A stretch of 64,000 nt of DNA from Myxococcales bacterium (GTDB lineage Bacteria; Myxococcota_A; Polyangia; Palsa-1104; SHYY01), in assembly GCA_009692555.1 (NCBI GenBank), contig SHYY01000006.1:1-64000 (forward strand). The letters are read 5' to 3'. Of this stretch, positions 9,896-19,118 are shown piece after piece. The notes under the pieces are model-generated. The model did no database searches. It saw nothing but the letters and a program-made list of their open reading frames with translations, and had not been told where the DNA came from. How positions within the stretch are numbered: position 1 is the first letter of the stretch; each line of letters opens with the position of its first letter. Made by a program: the position numbers and the translations under genes.

Positions 9896-9930
9896 CTCTC
9901 TCCCCCTTTCCCGCGTGCGGGAGAGGGAGA
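9896..9930. repeat. REP-like imperfect inverted repeat between hisH and hisA
   Basis: CTCTCTCCCCCTTTCCCGC-GT-GCGGGAGAGGGAGA imperfect hairpin directly before the hisA start. Confidence 0.6.
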
Positions 9931-9937
9931 CGATCCC

Positions 9938-10657
9938 ATGACGATCTTTCCGGCGATCGATCTCCTTGGCGGCAAGGTGGTGCGCCTCCGCGAGGGGAGG
10001 CGCGACCTCGCGACGGTGTATTCGGATCGGCCGGGCGAGATCGCGGCTGGCTTCGCCGCGGCGGGCGCGCGCCGGATCCATGTGGTCGACCTCGACGGCG
10101 CGTTCGCCGGGCGGCGGGAGAATCTTGATGCGGTCGCACAAATTATTGCTGCGGGTGCACCCTTGCAGCTCGGCGGCGGGGTGCGCGACCTCGCCACCTG
10201 CGCGCGCCTCTTCGAGGCCGGGATCGACCGCGTGGTGCTCGGCACGGCGATGGTGAAGTCGCGGGCGATGGTCGCCGAGGCCTGCGGGCGCTGGCCGGGG
10301 CGGATCGTGATCGCCGTCGACGCGCGTGGCGGGAAGGTGGCGGTCGAGGGGTGGGCCGAGGCGACCGAGCTCGATCCGTTCGATCTCGCCGCCGAGGCCG
10401 CCGAGGCGGGCTGCGCGGCGATCCTCTTCACCGACATCGCCCGCGACGGCACCTCGGTCGGCCCGAACCTCGAGAGCACGGCGCGCCTCGCCAGGGCGCT
10501 CCACCCGGTGGAGGTGATCGCCTCGGGCGGGATCGCCTCGCTGGCCGACCTCCGCGGCCTCGCCCTCGCCGGTGTGCCGTCCGCCGTTATCGGGCGCGCG
10601 CTCTACGAGGGCACCTTCACCCTCGCCGAGGCGTTCGTCGCCGCGGGAGCGCAGTAG
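9938..10657 (+). CDS. hisA: Phosphoribosylformimino-5-aminoimidazole carboxamide ribotide isomerase
   Basis: FPAIDLLGGKVVRLREG, LGGGVRDL, FTDIARDGTSVGPN, ASGGIASLADL. Confidence 0.97.
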   Translation: MTIFPAIDLLGGKVVRLREGRRDLATVYSDRPGEIAAGFAAAGARRIHVVDLDGAFAGRRENLDAVAQIIAAGAPLQLGGGVRDLATCARLFEAGIDRVVLGTAMVKSRAMVAEACGRWPGRIVIAVDARGGKVAVEGWAEATELDPFDLAAEAAEAGCAAILFTDIARDGTSVGPNLESTARLARALHPVEVIASGGIASLADLRGLALAGVPSAVIGRALYEGTFTLAEAFVAAGAQ

Positions 10658-11431
10658 ATGGCCTTGCTGCGTCGCATCATTCCCTGCCTCGATGTGCGCG
10701 ACGGCCGAGTGGTGAAGGGCGTGCGCTTCGTCGATCTCCGCGACGCGGGCGATCCGGTGGAGGCCGCGGCGGCCTACGACGCGGCGGGCGCCGACGAGCT
10801 CTGCTTCCTCGACATCACCGCCTCCCACGAGGGGCGCGGCACGATCCTCGACATCGTCTCCCGCACCGCTGACCGCGTGTTCCTCCCGCTCACCGTCGGT
10901 GGAGGCGTGCGCGAGGTGGAGGATGTGCGACGGCTCCTGCTCGCCGGGGCCGACAAGGTGGCGATCAACACCGCCGCCCTCGAGCGCCCCGATCTGATCC
11001 GCGAGGCGGCCGACCGCTTCGGTGCGCAGGCGATCGTGGTGGCGATTGATGCACGCGCACAAAGAAATGGCGAGAACAAGGGAGGCTGGGAGGTCTATAC
11101 CCACGGCGGGCGGCGCCCCACCGGCCGGGACGCGGTGGCCTGGGCGGAGGCCGCCGCGGGGGCGGGCGCGGGCGAGATCCTCCTCACCTCGATGGACCGC
11201 GACGGCACCCGGCAGGGCTACGACCTCGCCCTCACCCGCGCGGTGGCCGACGCGGTGCCGGTGCCGGTGATCGCCTCCGGCGGTGTCGGGACGCTCGAGC
11301 ACCTCGCCGAGGGGTTTCTCCAAGGGCACGCCGACGCGGTGCTGGCCGCCTCGATCTTCCATTTCGGCGAGCACTCCCTGGCCGAGGCGAAGCGCTTCCT
11401 GGCCGGACGCGGCGTGGCGGTGCGCCAGTGA
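10658..11431 (+). CDS. hisF: Imidazole glycerol phosphate synthase cyclase subunit
   Basis: [68 protein letters not shown]. Confidence 0.98.
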   Translation: MALLRRIIPCLDVRDGRVVKGVRFVDLRDAGDPVEAAAAYDAAGADELCFLDITASHEGRGTILDIVSRTADRVFLPLTVGGGVREVEDVRRLLLAGADKVAINTAALERPDLIREAADRFGAQAIVVAIDARAQRNGENKGGWEVYTHGGRRPTGRDAVAWAEAAAGAGAGEILLTSMDRDGTRQGYDLALTRAVADAVPVPVIASGGVGTLEHLAEGFLQGHADAVLAASIFHFGEHSLAEAKRFLAGRGVAVRQ

Positions 11432-12078
11432 ACGAAGGGACGACCGCCCCGGGTGAGGCTGGCGAGCGGCGCCTGATCCCGGCGATCGTCCAGGACGCCC
11501 GCACCGGGCGGGTCCTGATGCTGGCCTGGATGGACGACGAGGCGCGCGCTCTCACCGAGACCACCCGCGAGGTGCATTTCTTTTCGCGATCGCGTCAAAA
11601 AATCTGGCGCAAGGGCGAGACCTCCGGGAACGTGCTCGACCTCGTCTCGCTGCACCCCGACTGCGACGGGGACACCCTGCTCATCCGCGCGCTCCCCCGC
11701 GGCCCCGCCTGCCACACCGGCGCACAGACCTGCTTCGGCAACGAGGGCCCCGAGCCGTCGCCCACCGCCCTCGACGAGCTGGAGGCGACCATCGCCGCCC
11801 GCGCCGCGCTCCCCCCGGGCTCGCGCTCCTATGTGCGCCAGCTGCTCGACGGTGGCTGGCCGAAGATCCTCGGCAAGCTGGCCGAGGAGAGCGCCGAGCT
11901 GGGCGCCGAGCTGCCCGAGGGTCCGCGCGGGCGCGTGGTCTCCGAGGCGGCCGACGCCCTGTTTCACCTCCTGATCGCCCTCGCCGCCCGCGGCATCCCG
12001 CTCGCAGACGTGGAAGCCGAGATCGCCCGTCGCGCCGATCTCTCCGGCCTCGACGAGAAGGCCCGCCGCCCGCGATGA
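11428..12078 (+). CDS. hisI: Bifunctional phosphoribosyl-AMP cyclohydrolase / phosphoribosyl-ATP pyrophosphatase
   Basis: [51 protein letters not shown]-terminal [25 protein letters not shown]. Confidence 0.96.
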   Translation: MNEGTTAPGEAGERRLIPAIVQDARTGRVLMLAWMDDEARALTETTREVHFFSRSRQKIWRKGETSGNVLDLVSLHPDCDGDTLLIRALPRGPACHTGAQTCFGNEGPEPSPTALDELEATIAARAALPPGSRSYVRQLLDGGWPKILGKLAEESAELGAELPEGPRGRVVSEAADALFHLLIALAARGIPLADVEAEIARRADLSGLDEKARRPR

Positions 12079-14027
12079 CCCTCACCATCCCCGAGGTGCT
12101 CGGCCCCGGCGGGATCCTGGCGCGCGCCATCCCGGGATACGAGCCGCGGATCGCCCAGCTCGAAATGGCGGGCGCCGTCGCTGGCGCGCTGAAGGCCAAC
12201 CGGCCGCTGCTGGTCGAGGCGGGCACCGGGACGGGCAAGACGCTCGCCTACCTCGTGCCGGCGATTCTATCCGGGATGAAGGTGGTGATCTCCACCGGCA
12301 CCAAGAATTTGCAGGAACAGATATTAAAGAAGGAGATCCCGCTTTTGCGCGATCACCTGCCGGTGGACTTCGTGGCCGCGGGGTTGAAGGGGATCGCGAA
12401 CTACCTCTGCCTGCGCCGCTTCCACGAATACGACGCACAGCTGGTCGCGCGCGGCGATGACACTCTCGATCTGCACACCTTCCGCGAATGGGCCGCGCAG
12501 ACCGTCAGCGGCGACCGCGCGGAGCTGGCCGGGCTGCCCGACGACTCGCCGCTCTGGCGCGAGGTCTCGTCGACCACCGAGACGCGGATCGGCCCGCGCT
12601 GCCGCTACTTCGAGGACTGCTTCGTCACCCGCGCCCGAAGGGAGGCCCAGCGCGCCGACCTGCTGGTGGTCAATCACCACCTCTTCTTCGCCGACCTCAC
12701 GCTGAAATCGCAGTGGCCGCAGGCGCAGCTCCTGCCGCCCTACGAGGCGGTTATCTTCGACGAGGCGCACCAGATCGAGGATGTCGCCACCGACTATTTC
12801 GGGCTCTCGGTCTCGTCGCTGCGCACGCTCGGGCTGGTGCGCGATCTCCGGAAGGCGATCGCCGCGAAGTTTCTCGATGTGCGCACCGGCAAGACCGCCG
12901 ATCGCCTGGAGACCGTCGTCGACCTGCTGTGGACCGTTCTCCGCCCGCGCCTGCCCCGCGACGGGCGGGCCGCCGTCACCGAGGCGACCTGGCAGGGCGA
13001 GCCGACCCGCGCGTGGCACGATCTCGACACCGTGCTGGAGGAGGTGGAGAATGCCAGCGCCTCGGCGCGCGCCGACACTACGGAGGGGAACGAGGCCAAC
13101 TCGGCTCTCTCCAGGCGGTCGCGGTCCCTGCGCGACGACCTCGCGGTGATCGCCGATCGCGCCGACCGCCGCCACGTCTACTGGGCGGAGACGCGCGGCA
13201 GGACGGTGCTCCTCCACGCCTCCCCGGTCGACGTGGCGGACCCGCTGCGCGAGAAGCTCCTCGGTCACGTCGAGGCCGCGATCTTCACCTCGGCGACGCT
13301 CGCCGCGGGCGGCTCGTTCGACTACGTGCGCTCGCGCCTCGGCCTCGAGACCGCCCTCGAAGCGCGCCTCGATTCCCCGTTCGACTACGCCTCGCAGGCG
13401 CTGCTCTACCTGCCGCGCGATCTCCCCGAGCCATCCGACCGCGCCTTCCCGGAAGCGGCCGCGCGGAGGATCGCGGAGCTGCTCGCAGCCTCGGGCGGGC
13501 GCGCTTTCCTGCTCTTCACCAGCCACCGCCAGATGAGCGCGGTCCACCAGCTTATCGCGCCTTCGCTCGAATGGCCGGTGCTGCTCCAGGGCGAGAAGCC
13601 GAAGCACCTCCTGCTCGAGGAGTTCCGCGCCCGCCCGTCGGTGCTGTTCGCCACCGCGAGCTTCTGGGAGGGCGTCGACGTGGTCGGCGAAGCGCTCCGC
13701 CTGGTGGTGATCGACAAGCTCCCGTTCGCGCCTCCCGACGATCCGCTCGTTCAGGCGCGTTGCCAGCGCCTCGAGGAGCAGGGCAAGGATGCCTTCGCGA
13801 CCTACTCGGTGCCCAGGGCCGCGCTGACGCTGGCGCAGGGCTTCGGCCGCCTGATCCGCCACCGCACCGACCGCGGCGTGGTCGCCCTCCTCGACCGCCG
13901 CGCCACCACCCGCGGCTACGGTCGCAAGGTGCTCTCGTCGCTGCCCGCCGACTGCCCGCGCACCGCCGCGCTCGAGGACGTGCAGGCGTTCTTCCGGACG
14001 CACGGGGCCCGCCCGGACCGACCTTGA
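12075..14027 (+). CDS. DinG/XPD-type ATP-dependent DNA helicase
   Basis: [84 protein letters not shown]. Confidence 0.94.
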   Translation: MTLTIPEVLGPGGILARAIPGYEPRIAQLEMAGAVAGALKANRPLLVEAGTGTGKTLAYLVPAILSGMKVVISTGTKNLQEQILKKEIPLLRDHLPVDFVAAGLKGIANYLCLRRFHEYDAQLVARGDDTLDLHTFREWAAQTVSGDRAELAGLPDDSPLWREVSSTTETRIGPRCRYFEDCFVTRARREAQRADLLVVNHHLFFADLTLKSQWPQAQLLPPYEAVIFDEAHQIEDVATDYFGLSVSSLRTLGLVRDLRKAIAAKFLDVRTGKTADRLETVVDLLWTVLRPRLPRDGRAAVTEATWQGEPTRAWHDLDTVLEEVENASASARADTTEGNEANSALSRRSRSLRDDLAVIADRADRRHVYWAETRGRTVLLHASPVDVADPLREKLLGHVEAAIFTSATLAAGGSFDYVRSRLGLETALEARLDSPFDYASQALLYLPRDLPEPSDRAFPEAAARRIAELLAASGGRAFLLFTSHRQMSAVHQLIAPSLEWPVLLQGEKPKHLLLEEFRARPSVLFATASFWEGVDVVGEALRLVVIDKLPFAPPDDPLVQARCQRLEEQGKDAFATYSVPRAALTLAQGFGRLIRHRTDRGVVALLDRRATTRGYGRKVLSSLPADCPRTAALEDVQAFFRTHGARPDRP

Positions 14028-14058
14028 CCAATCCTCCGCCGCGCGCTTAAACAACCGG

Positions 14059-14655
14059 GTGGTCCTCCTCGTCGTCGGCGCGCTCCTCGGCGCCTTCCTC
14101 CTCGGGTCGATCCCCTTCGGGGTGGTGTTCGCCCGCGCCCGCGGCGTCGATCTCCGCAAGGTCGGCTCGGGGAACATCGGCGCCACCAACGCCGCCCGCG
14201 CCCTCGGCAAGCACCTCGGCGTGATCGTCCTTTTGTGCGATGCAGCAAAGGGCTGGCTGCCGGTGCTGCTGGCCCGCCACTACCTCGAAGCGCGCGTGGT
14301 CCACGGCGAGTTTCTCGTCGCCGGCGTCGGCGTGGCGGCCTTCCTCGGACACCTCGCGCCGCCGTGGCTGGGCTTCCGCGGCGGCAAGGGGGTGGCCACC
14401 GGCCTCGGAGTGTTTCTCGCGCTCTCGGTGTGGCCGGCGCTGATCGCCGTCGCATGCTTCGTGGCGGTGTACGCGATGGCCCGTGTCTCGTCGCTCGGCT
14501 CGCTGGTCGCAGCGACGGCAGTTCTCCCGGCGCTTTTCCTGTTCGACGCCCCGACCGCCTACCTCGCGGCGGCGGGCACGATGTGGGTGCTGATCGTCTG
14601 GAAGCACCGCAGCAATATCGAGCGGCTGCTCAAGCACGCCGAGAACAAGGTGTAG
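14059..14655 (+). CDS. plsY: Acyl-phosphate glycerol-3-phosphate acyltransferase
   Basis: GAFLLGSIPFGVVFARARGVDLRKVGSGNIGATNAARALGK, FRGGKGVATGLGVFLAL; GTG start. Confidence 0.96.
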   Translation: MVLLVVGALLGAFLLGSIPFGVVFARARGVDLRKVGSGNIGATNAARALGKHLGVIVLLCDAAKGWLPVLLARHYLEARVVHGEFLVAGVGVAAFLGHLAPPWLGFRGGKGVATGLGVFLALSVWPALIAVACFVAVYAMARVSSLGSLVAATAVLPALFLFDAPTAYLAAAGTMWVLIVWKHRSNIERLLKHAENKV

Positions 14656-14658
14656 CGG

Positions 14659-15276
14659 TCAGACGGTGCCGTCGCCCGGCAGGAGCTCGACGAAGTGGGG
14701 CGCCACGCGCTCGCCCGCGAACGCGTCGACTCGGCCTGCCGAGACGACCGCGAGCACCCGCGCCGCGCCCCCGCCGGCATACTCGAACAGCTGCGCCGGC
14801 CCGCCCCCTCCGCGCCCCGCACCCACCGCACCCAGGGCGGTGCAGAGCACGCTCTCGCGGTGCGCGAGACGGAATGGTAGGCCGTGGTGGAGCAGCGACT
14901 CGGGGCCGTTCGCCTCGATCGTCAGGTCTTCCGGCTCGTCGAGCACCAGCGGGCTCTCGTCGCCGGGACGCGCACCCAGCCAGCGCACCCGCGCGCCGTC
15001 GATCATCCGGTAGAGCCGCGTCACCCGCCCGTCGTCGCTCAGCGAGAGCACCCCCTCGACGAGGTAGTCGGTGCCCAGGTGGCTCACGATGTCCCCCGGC
15101 CGAAGCGTGTGGATGGTGCGCTCACCGTCGCTGAGAGCGGGGAGCGGCTGCCGCCCGCTGATCCGCGGAGGCTCCGCCGGCCCCTCCGCCGCCCCGCGCG
15201 CCTGCTTCCAGATTGCGTAGGTGGCGAAGGACAGCCCGGCGACGACGGCGAGGATCACCAGCTCCAAGACAAGCAA
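14659..15276 (-). CDS. DUF4178-like protein with N-terminal TM helix
   Basis: LLVLELVILAVVAGLSFATYAIW helix, then TLRPGDIVSHLGTDYLVEGVLSLSDDGRVTRLYRMIDG. Start taken at TTG 15276. Confidence 0.65.
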   Translation of the reverse strand: MLVLELVILAVVAGLSFATYAIWKQARGAAEGPAEPPRISGRQPLPALSDGERTIHTLRPGDIVSHLGTDYLVEGVLSLSDDGRVTRLYRMIDGARVRWLGARPGDESPLVLDEPEDLTIEANGPESLLHHGLPFRLAHRESVLCTALGAVGAGRGGGGPAQLFEYAGGGAARVLAVVSAGRVDAFAGERVAPHFVELLPGDGTV

Positions 15277-15467
15277 TCTATAGGCGCGGGACCCAGGGGG
15301 GTCAAGCGGCGTGGCCCAGGCGTGGCCCGGTTCCGCTACTTCGCGAGTCCACGGAGGAGTAGGGTGGGCTCGGGGACCTGAATGGCGATGGCAAGGCCGA
15401 CCGCGCGCTCGTAGCAAAGCAAATCGTACTCCGGTGCCCAGACCGGCGCCACGGCAACAACGACACC

Positions 15468-15520
15468 GGCAACGGCAACGGGCAACAAACGGCAACGGCA
15501 ACGGCAACGGCAACGGGAAC
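15468..15520. repeat. Imperfect hexanucleotide array (GGCAAC/GGGAAC)n
   Basis: Read directly: ggcaacggcaacgggcaacaaacggcaacggcaacggcaacggcaacgggaac. Confidence 0.95.
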
Positions 15521-15668
15521 GACGACGGCCAACGGCCAGGGCACCCCCGCGACGGCGGATCGGGCGAACTCGACCCCCTCCCGTTCTCCACTCGACTCCC
15601 ACTCGCGCTTGACTTCCCCGTCGCACACCGCTTAGATCCGCGCCAAGCTCGCACCCTCTCGGAGGCAC

Positions 15669-16790
15669 ATGCTGGTGTCCGCCCGGCCCCCGGCCGATGA
15701 CTCGCTGTTCTCGCTGCTCGACGACGACGGTCAGGTGCGTCCGGGGAGCCGCGTGCCGGAGGTGTCCGACGAGCTGGCGCGAAAGCTCTACCGCGGGATG
15801 CTCCAGGTGCGGGTGGTCGACGAGCGGATGATGCGCCTCCAGCGTCAGGGCCGCCTCGGCTTCTACATGCTCTCGATCGGCGAGGAGGCGACCCACTTCG
15901 CCGCCGCCGCGCTAAGGCCCGCTGACTGGATCTTCCCCTCCTACCGCGAGCCGGGCGCCGCCTTCTGGCGCGGCTACAGCATGACGGACTATGTCAACCA
16001 GCTCTTCGGCAACGCCGAGGATCCGGTCAAGGGCCGCCAGATGCCGGTGCACCACTCGGCCCGCTGGCTGAACTACGTGTCGATCTCCTCGCCGGTCGGG
16101 ACGCAGATCCCGCAGGCGGTGGGGATGGCGTGGGCGGCGAAGATTTCGAAGAAGGACGACGTCGCGCTGGTCTACTTCGGCGAGGGCACCTCGTCGACGG
16201 GGCAGTTCCACGTCGGGATGAACTTCGCGGGCGTGTTCAAGGCGCCCTGCATCTTCTTCTGCCGCAACAACGGCTGGGCGATCTCCACCGATCAGAAGCA
16301 TCAGACCGCCGCCAGGAGCTTCGCGGTGAAGGCGCTCGCCTACGGCTTCCCGGGGGTGCGCGTCGACGGCAACGACCTCCTCGCGATCCTCGCGGTGATG
16401 GAGGACGCGGTGGCGCGCGCGCGGGCCGGCGAGGGGCCGACCCTGATCGAGGCGGTCACCTACCGTCGCAGCGGCCACTCCTCGTCGGATGACCCGTCGG
16501 TCTACCGCGACCCGAACGAGCCGAAGGAGTGGGAGCGCCGCGACCCGATCGATCGCTGGAAGAGGTACTTGGGCACGCGCGGGCTCTACAGCGAGGCGCT
16601 GGAGGAGCAGTACCGCAAGGAGATCAACGACGAGGTCTCCGACGCGCTCGCCCACGCCGAGCAGGTGGCGCCGCCCGCCGTCGAGACGATGTTCGACGAT
16701 GTGTTCGCCGAGCTGACCCCGGAGCTCGAGGAGCAGAAGCGCTACCTCCTTTCGTTCCCCCGCTACGTGAATCCCCACGGAGGCTCATAG
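15669..16790 (+). CDS. 2-oxo acid dehydrogenase E1 component, alpha subunit
   Basis: MLQVRVVDERMMRLQRQGRLGFY, SIGEEATHFAAAAL, YFGEGTSSTGQFHVGMNFAGVF, RNNGWAIST, RRSGHSSSDDPSVYR. Confidence 0.95.
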   Translation: MLVSARPPADDSLFSLLDDDGQVRPGSRVPEVSDELARKLYRGMLQVRVVDERMMRLQRQGRLGFYMLSIGEEATHFAAAALRPADWIFPSYREPGAAFWRGYSMTDYVNQLFGNAEDPVKGRQMPVHHSARWLNYVSISSPVGTQIPQAVGMAWAAKISKKDDVALVYFGEGTSSTGQFHVGMNFAGVFKAPCIFFCRNNGWAISTDQKHQTAARSFAVKALAYGFPGVRVDGNDLLAILAVMEDAVARARAGEGPTLIEAVTYRRSGHSSSDDPSVYRDPNEPKEWERRDPIDRWKRYLGTRGLYSEALEEQYRKEINDEVSDALAHAEQVAPPAVETMFDDVFAELTPELEEQKRYLLSFPRYVNPHGGS

Positions 16791-17764
16791 TGCCGGTCTG
16801 GAACATCATTCAAGCGGTCAATGACGCGCTGCGAATCGAGATGCGGCGCGATCCGCGGGTGGTCGTGCTCGGCGAGGACGTGGGAAAGTTCGGCGGCGTC
16901 TTTCGCGCCACCAATGGCCTGTTCGACGAATTCGGCCCGGACCGCGTCTTCGATACGCCGCTCGCCGAGGCGGGGATCATCGGCGCCGCGATCGGCATGG
17001 CGCTGTATGGGCTGAAGCCGGTGCCGGAGATCCAGTTCGCCGATTTCATCTATCCGGCGTTCGACCAGATCGTGAATGAATTAGCCAAGTTCCGTTATCG
17101 TTCGGGCGGGCAGTATCCGGCGCCGGTGGTCATTCGCACGCCCTATGGCGGCGGTATTCGCGGCGGGCATTATCATTCGCAATCGCCCGAGGCCTACTTC
17201 GTCCATACCCCGGGATTGAAGGTGGTCATTCCTTCCAATCCGTACGACGCCAAGGGCCTTCTGCTCTCGGCGATCCGGGGCGAGGACCCGGTGATCTTCA
17301 TGGAGCCGAAGCGGATCTATCGCGCCGCGAAGGGCGAGGTGCCCGAGGGGGATTACACCGTGCCGCTCGGGCAGGCCAAGATCGTGCGCGAGGGCAGCCA
17401 GGTGACCGTGCTGTGCTACGGGGCGATGGTCCACACCGTGGTCGAGGCGGTCGAGAAGGTCGCCGCCGAGGGGTTCGATCCCGAGATCGTCGATCTCAGG
17501 ACGCTCCTCCCGCTCGACAGCGAGACCGTGCTCGCGTCGGTGCGGAAGACCGGCCGCGCGGTGATCGCCTACGAGGCGCCGAAGACCTGTGGCTACGGCG
17601 CGGAGCTGTCGGCGCTGATCTGCGAGAAGGCGCTGATGCACCTGGAGGCGCCGATCGCGCGCGTGGCGGGCTTCGACACGCCGTTCCCCTACTCGCTCGA
17701 GAACGAGTACATGCCATCGCCCGATCGCGTGGCGAAGGCGATCCGCGACACCGCGTCCTTCTAG
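16790..17764 (+). CDS. 2-oxo acid dehydrogenase E1 component, beta subunit
   Basis: VLGEDVGKFGGVFRAT, DTPLAEAGIIGAAIGMALYGLKPVPEIQFADFIYPAFDQIVNE, RTPYGGGIRGGHYHSQSPEAYF; GTG start overlaps previous stop. Confidence 0.97.
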   Translation: MPVWNIIQAVNDALRIEMRRDPRVVVLGEDVGKFGGVFRATNGLFDEFGPDRVFDTPLAEAGIIGAAIGMALYGLKPVPEIQFADFIYPAFDQIVNELAKFRYRSGGQYPAPVVIRTPYGGGIRGGHYHSQSPEAYFVHTPGLKVVIPSNPYDAKGLLLSAIRGEDPVIFMEPKRIYRAAKGEVPEGDYTVPLGQAKIVREGSQVTVLCYGAMVHTVVEAVEKVAAEGFDPEIVDLRTLLPLDSETVLASVRKTGRAVIAYEAPKTCGYGAELSALICEKALMHLEAPIARVAGFDTPFPYSLENEYMPSPDRVAKAIRDTASF

Positions 17765-17789
17765 GAAAACCTCTGATCGGGAGATCCCC

Positions 17790-19118
17790 ATGGCATTCGA
17801 GTTCAGGCTCCCCGATCTAGGCGAGGGCGTCGTCGAGGGGGAGGTCGTCCGCTGGCTGGTCAAGGTGGGCGACGCGGTGCGCGAGGACCAGCCGATGGTC
17901 GAGGTGATGACCGACAAGGCGACGGTGGAGATCCCGTCGCCCAAGGCGGGACGGGTGCTCAGGATCGATGCGCCCGAGGGGAAGATGTGCGCGGTGGGGA
18001 AGGTGATGATCGCGATCGAGATCAACGGCGGAGCGTCGAGGCCCGTCGCTGCGGTCGGAACGCCGATCGCGGAGGTGCTGCGCGAGGTGACCCAGCGGAT
18101 CGCCGCCCCCGGGCCGCCGCGCGGGCTTCCCGTGGAGTTGCCGACGGTGACCGGGAAATACATCGCCACGCCGGCGACCCGTCAGCTGGCGCGCGATCTC
18201 GGGGTCGACCTCGGGCGCGTGCGCGGGTCGGGCGACAACGGCCGGATCACGTCCGACGACGTGCGCGCGGCGGGTGGACGGCCGGCGATCGCGAAGCCCC
18301 ACGGCTCCCGCCGAGACAACTCCGCTGACGCGGTAAAGGAAGTTAGCGTTTCCGTTCCCGTTCCCGTTTCCGTTCCCGTTTCCGTTTCCGTTCCCGTTTC
18401 CGTCGCTCCGGTCGAGGGGGACGAGCGGATCCCCTTCCGCGGCGTGCGCAAGAAGATCGCCGAGAACATGGCGCGCTCGACCCGCACCGCGGCCCACTTC
18501 ACCTACGTCGAAGAGGCCGATCTCACCGACCTCGTGGCCCTCCGCGCGCGCGCGAAGAAGCGCGCCGAGGAGCGCGGCGTCAAGCTGTCGTTCCTCCCGT
18601 TCATCGTCAAGGCGGTGGTCGCGGGGCTGAAGAAGTACCCGATCGTGAACTCCACCCTCGACGAGGAGCGCGGCGAGATCGTGCTCCGCAAGCGCTACAA
18701 CATCGGCGTGGCGGCCGCCTCCGACGCCGGGCTGATCGTCCCGGTGATCAAGGACGCCGACAAGAAGTCGCTGTTCGATATCGCCCGCGAGCTCGCCGAT
18801 CTCTCCGAGCGCGCCCGCACCGGCAAGGCCTCCCGCGACGAGCTGACCGGCTCCACCTTCACCATCTCGTCGCTCGGCAGCCTCGGCGGCGTACTCGCCA
18901 CGCCGATCATCAATCACCCGGAGGTGGCGATCTTGGGCGTCCACAAGATCAAGCCGGCGGCGGTGGTGCGCGAGGGACAGATCGTCATCCGCGAGATGAG
19001 CAACTTCTCGATCTCGCTCGATCACCGCGTGGTCGACGGCTACGAGGGCGCGCTGTTCCTCCAGCACGTGATCGACCTGCTCTCCGATCCGACGCTGATG
19101 TTCCTGGAGCTGGTTTGA
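17790..19118 (+). CDS. Dihydrolipoamide acyltransferase (E2) with lipoyl domain, E3-binding domain and Val-Ser/Pro linker
   Basis: VMTDKATVEIPSP lipoyl site, ATPATRQLARDLGVDLGRVRGSGDNGRITSDDV binding domain, SISLDHRVVDGYEGALFL catalytic motif. Confidence 0.97.
   Translation: MAFEFRLPDLGEGVVEGEVVRWLVKVGDAVREDQPMVEVMTDKATVEIPSPKAGRVLRIDAPEGKMCAVGKVMIAIEINGGASRPVAAVGTPIAEVLREVTQRIAAPGPPRGLPVELPTVTGKYIATPATRQLARDLGVDLGRVRGSGDNGRITSDDVRAAGGRPAIAKPHGSRRDNSADAVKEVSVSVPVPVSVPVSVSVPVSVAPVEGDERIPFRGVRKKIAENMARSTRTAAHFTYVEEADLTDLVALRARAKKRAEERGVKLSFLPFIVKAVVAGLKKYPIVNSTLDEERGEIVLRKRYNIGVAAASDAGLIVPVIKDADKKSLFDIARELADLSERARTGKASRDELTGSTFTISSLGSLGGVLATPIINHPEVAILGVHKIKPAAVVREGQIVIREMSNFSISLDHRVVDGYEGALFLQHVIDLLSDPTLMFLELV
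18348..18401. repeat. In-frame hexanucleotide array (GTTTCC/GTTCCC)x9 in the E2 linker
   Basis: Nine contiguous GTTYCC units encoding VS/VP dipeptides. Confidence 0.97.

Noticed and set aside
11022-11130. Sequence [21 protein letters not shown] in hisF as an unusual insertion
   Set aside because: Matches the normal variable loop and WEVYTHGGR motif region of HisF.
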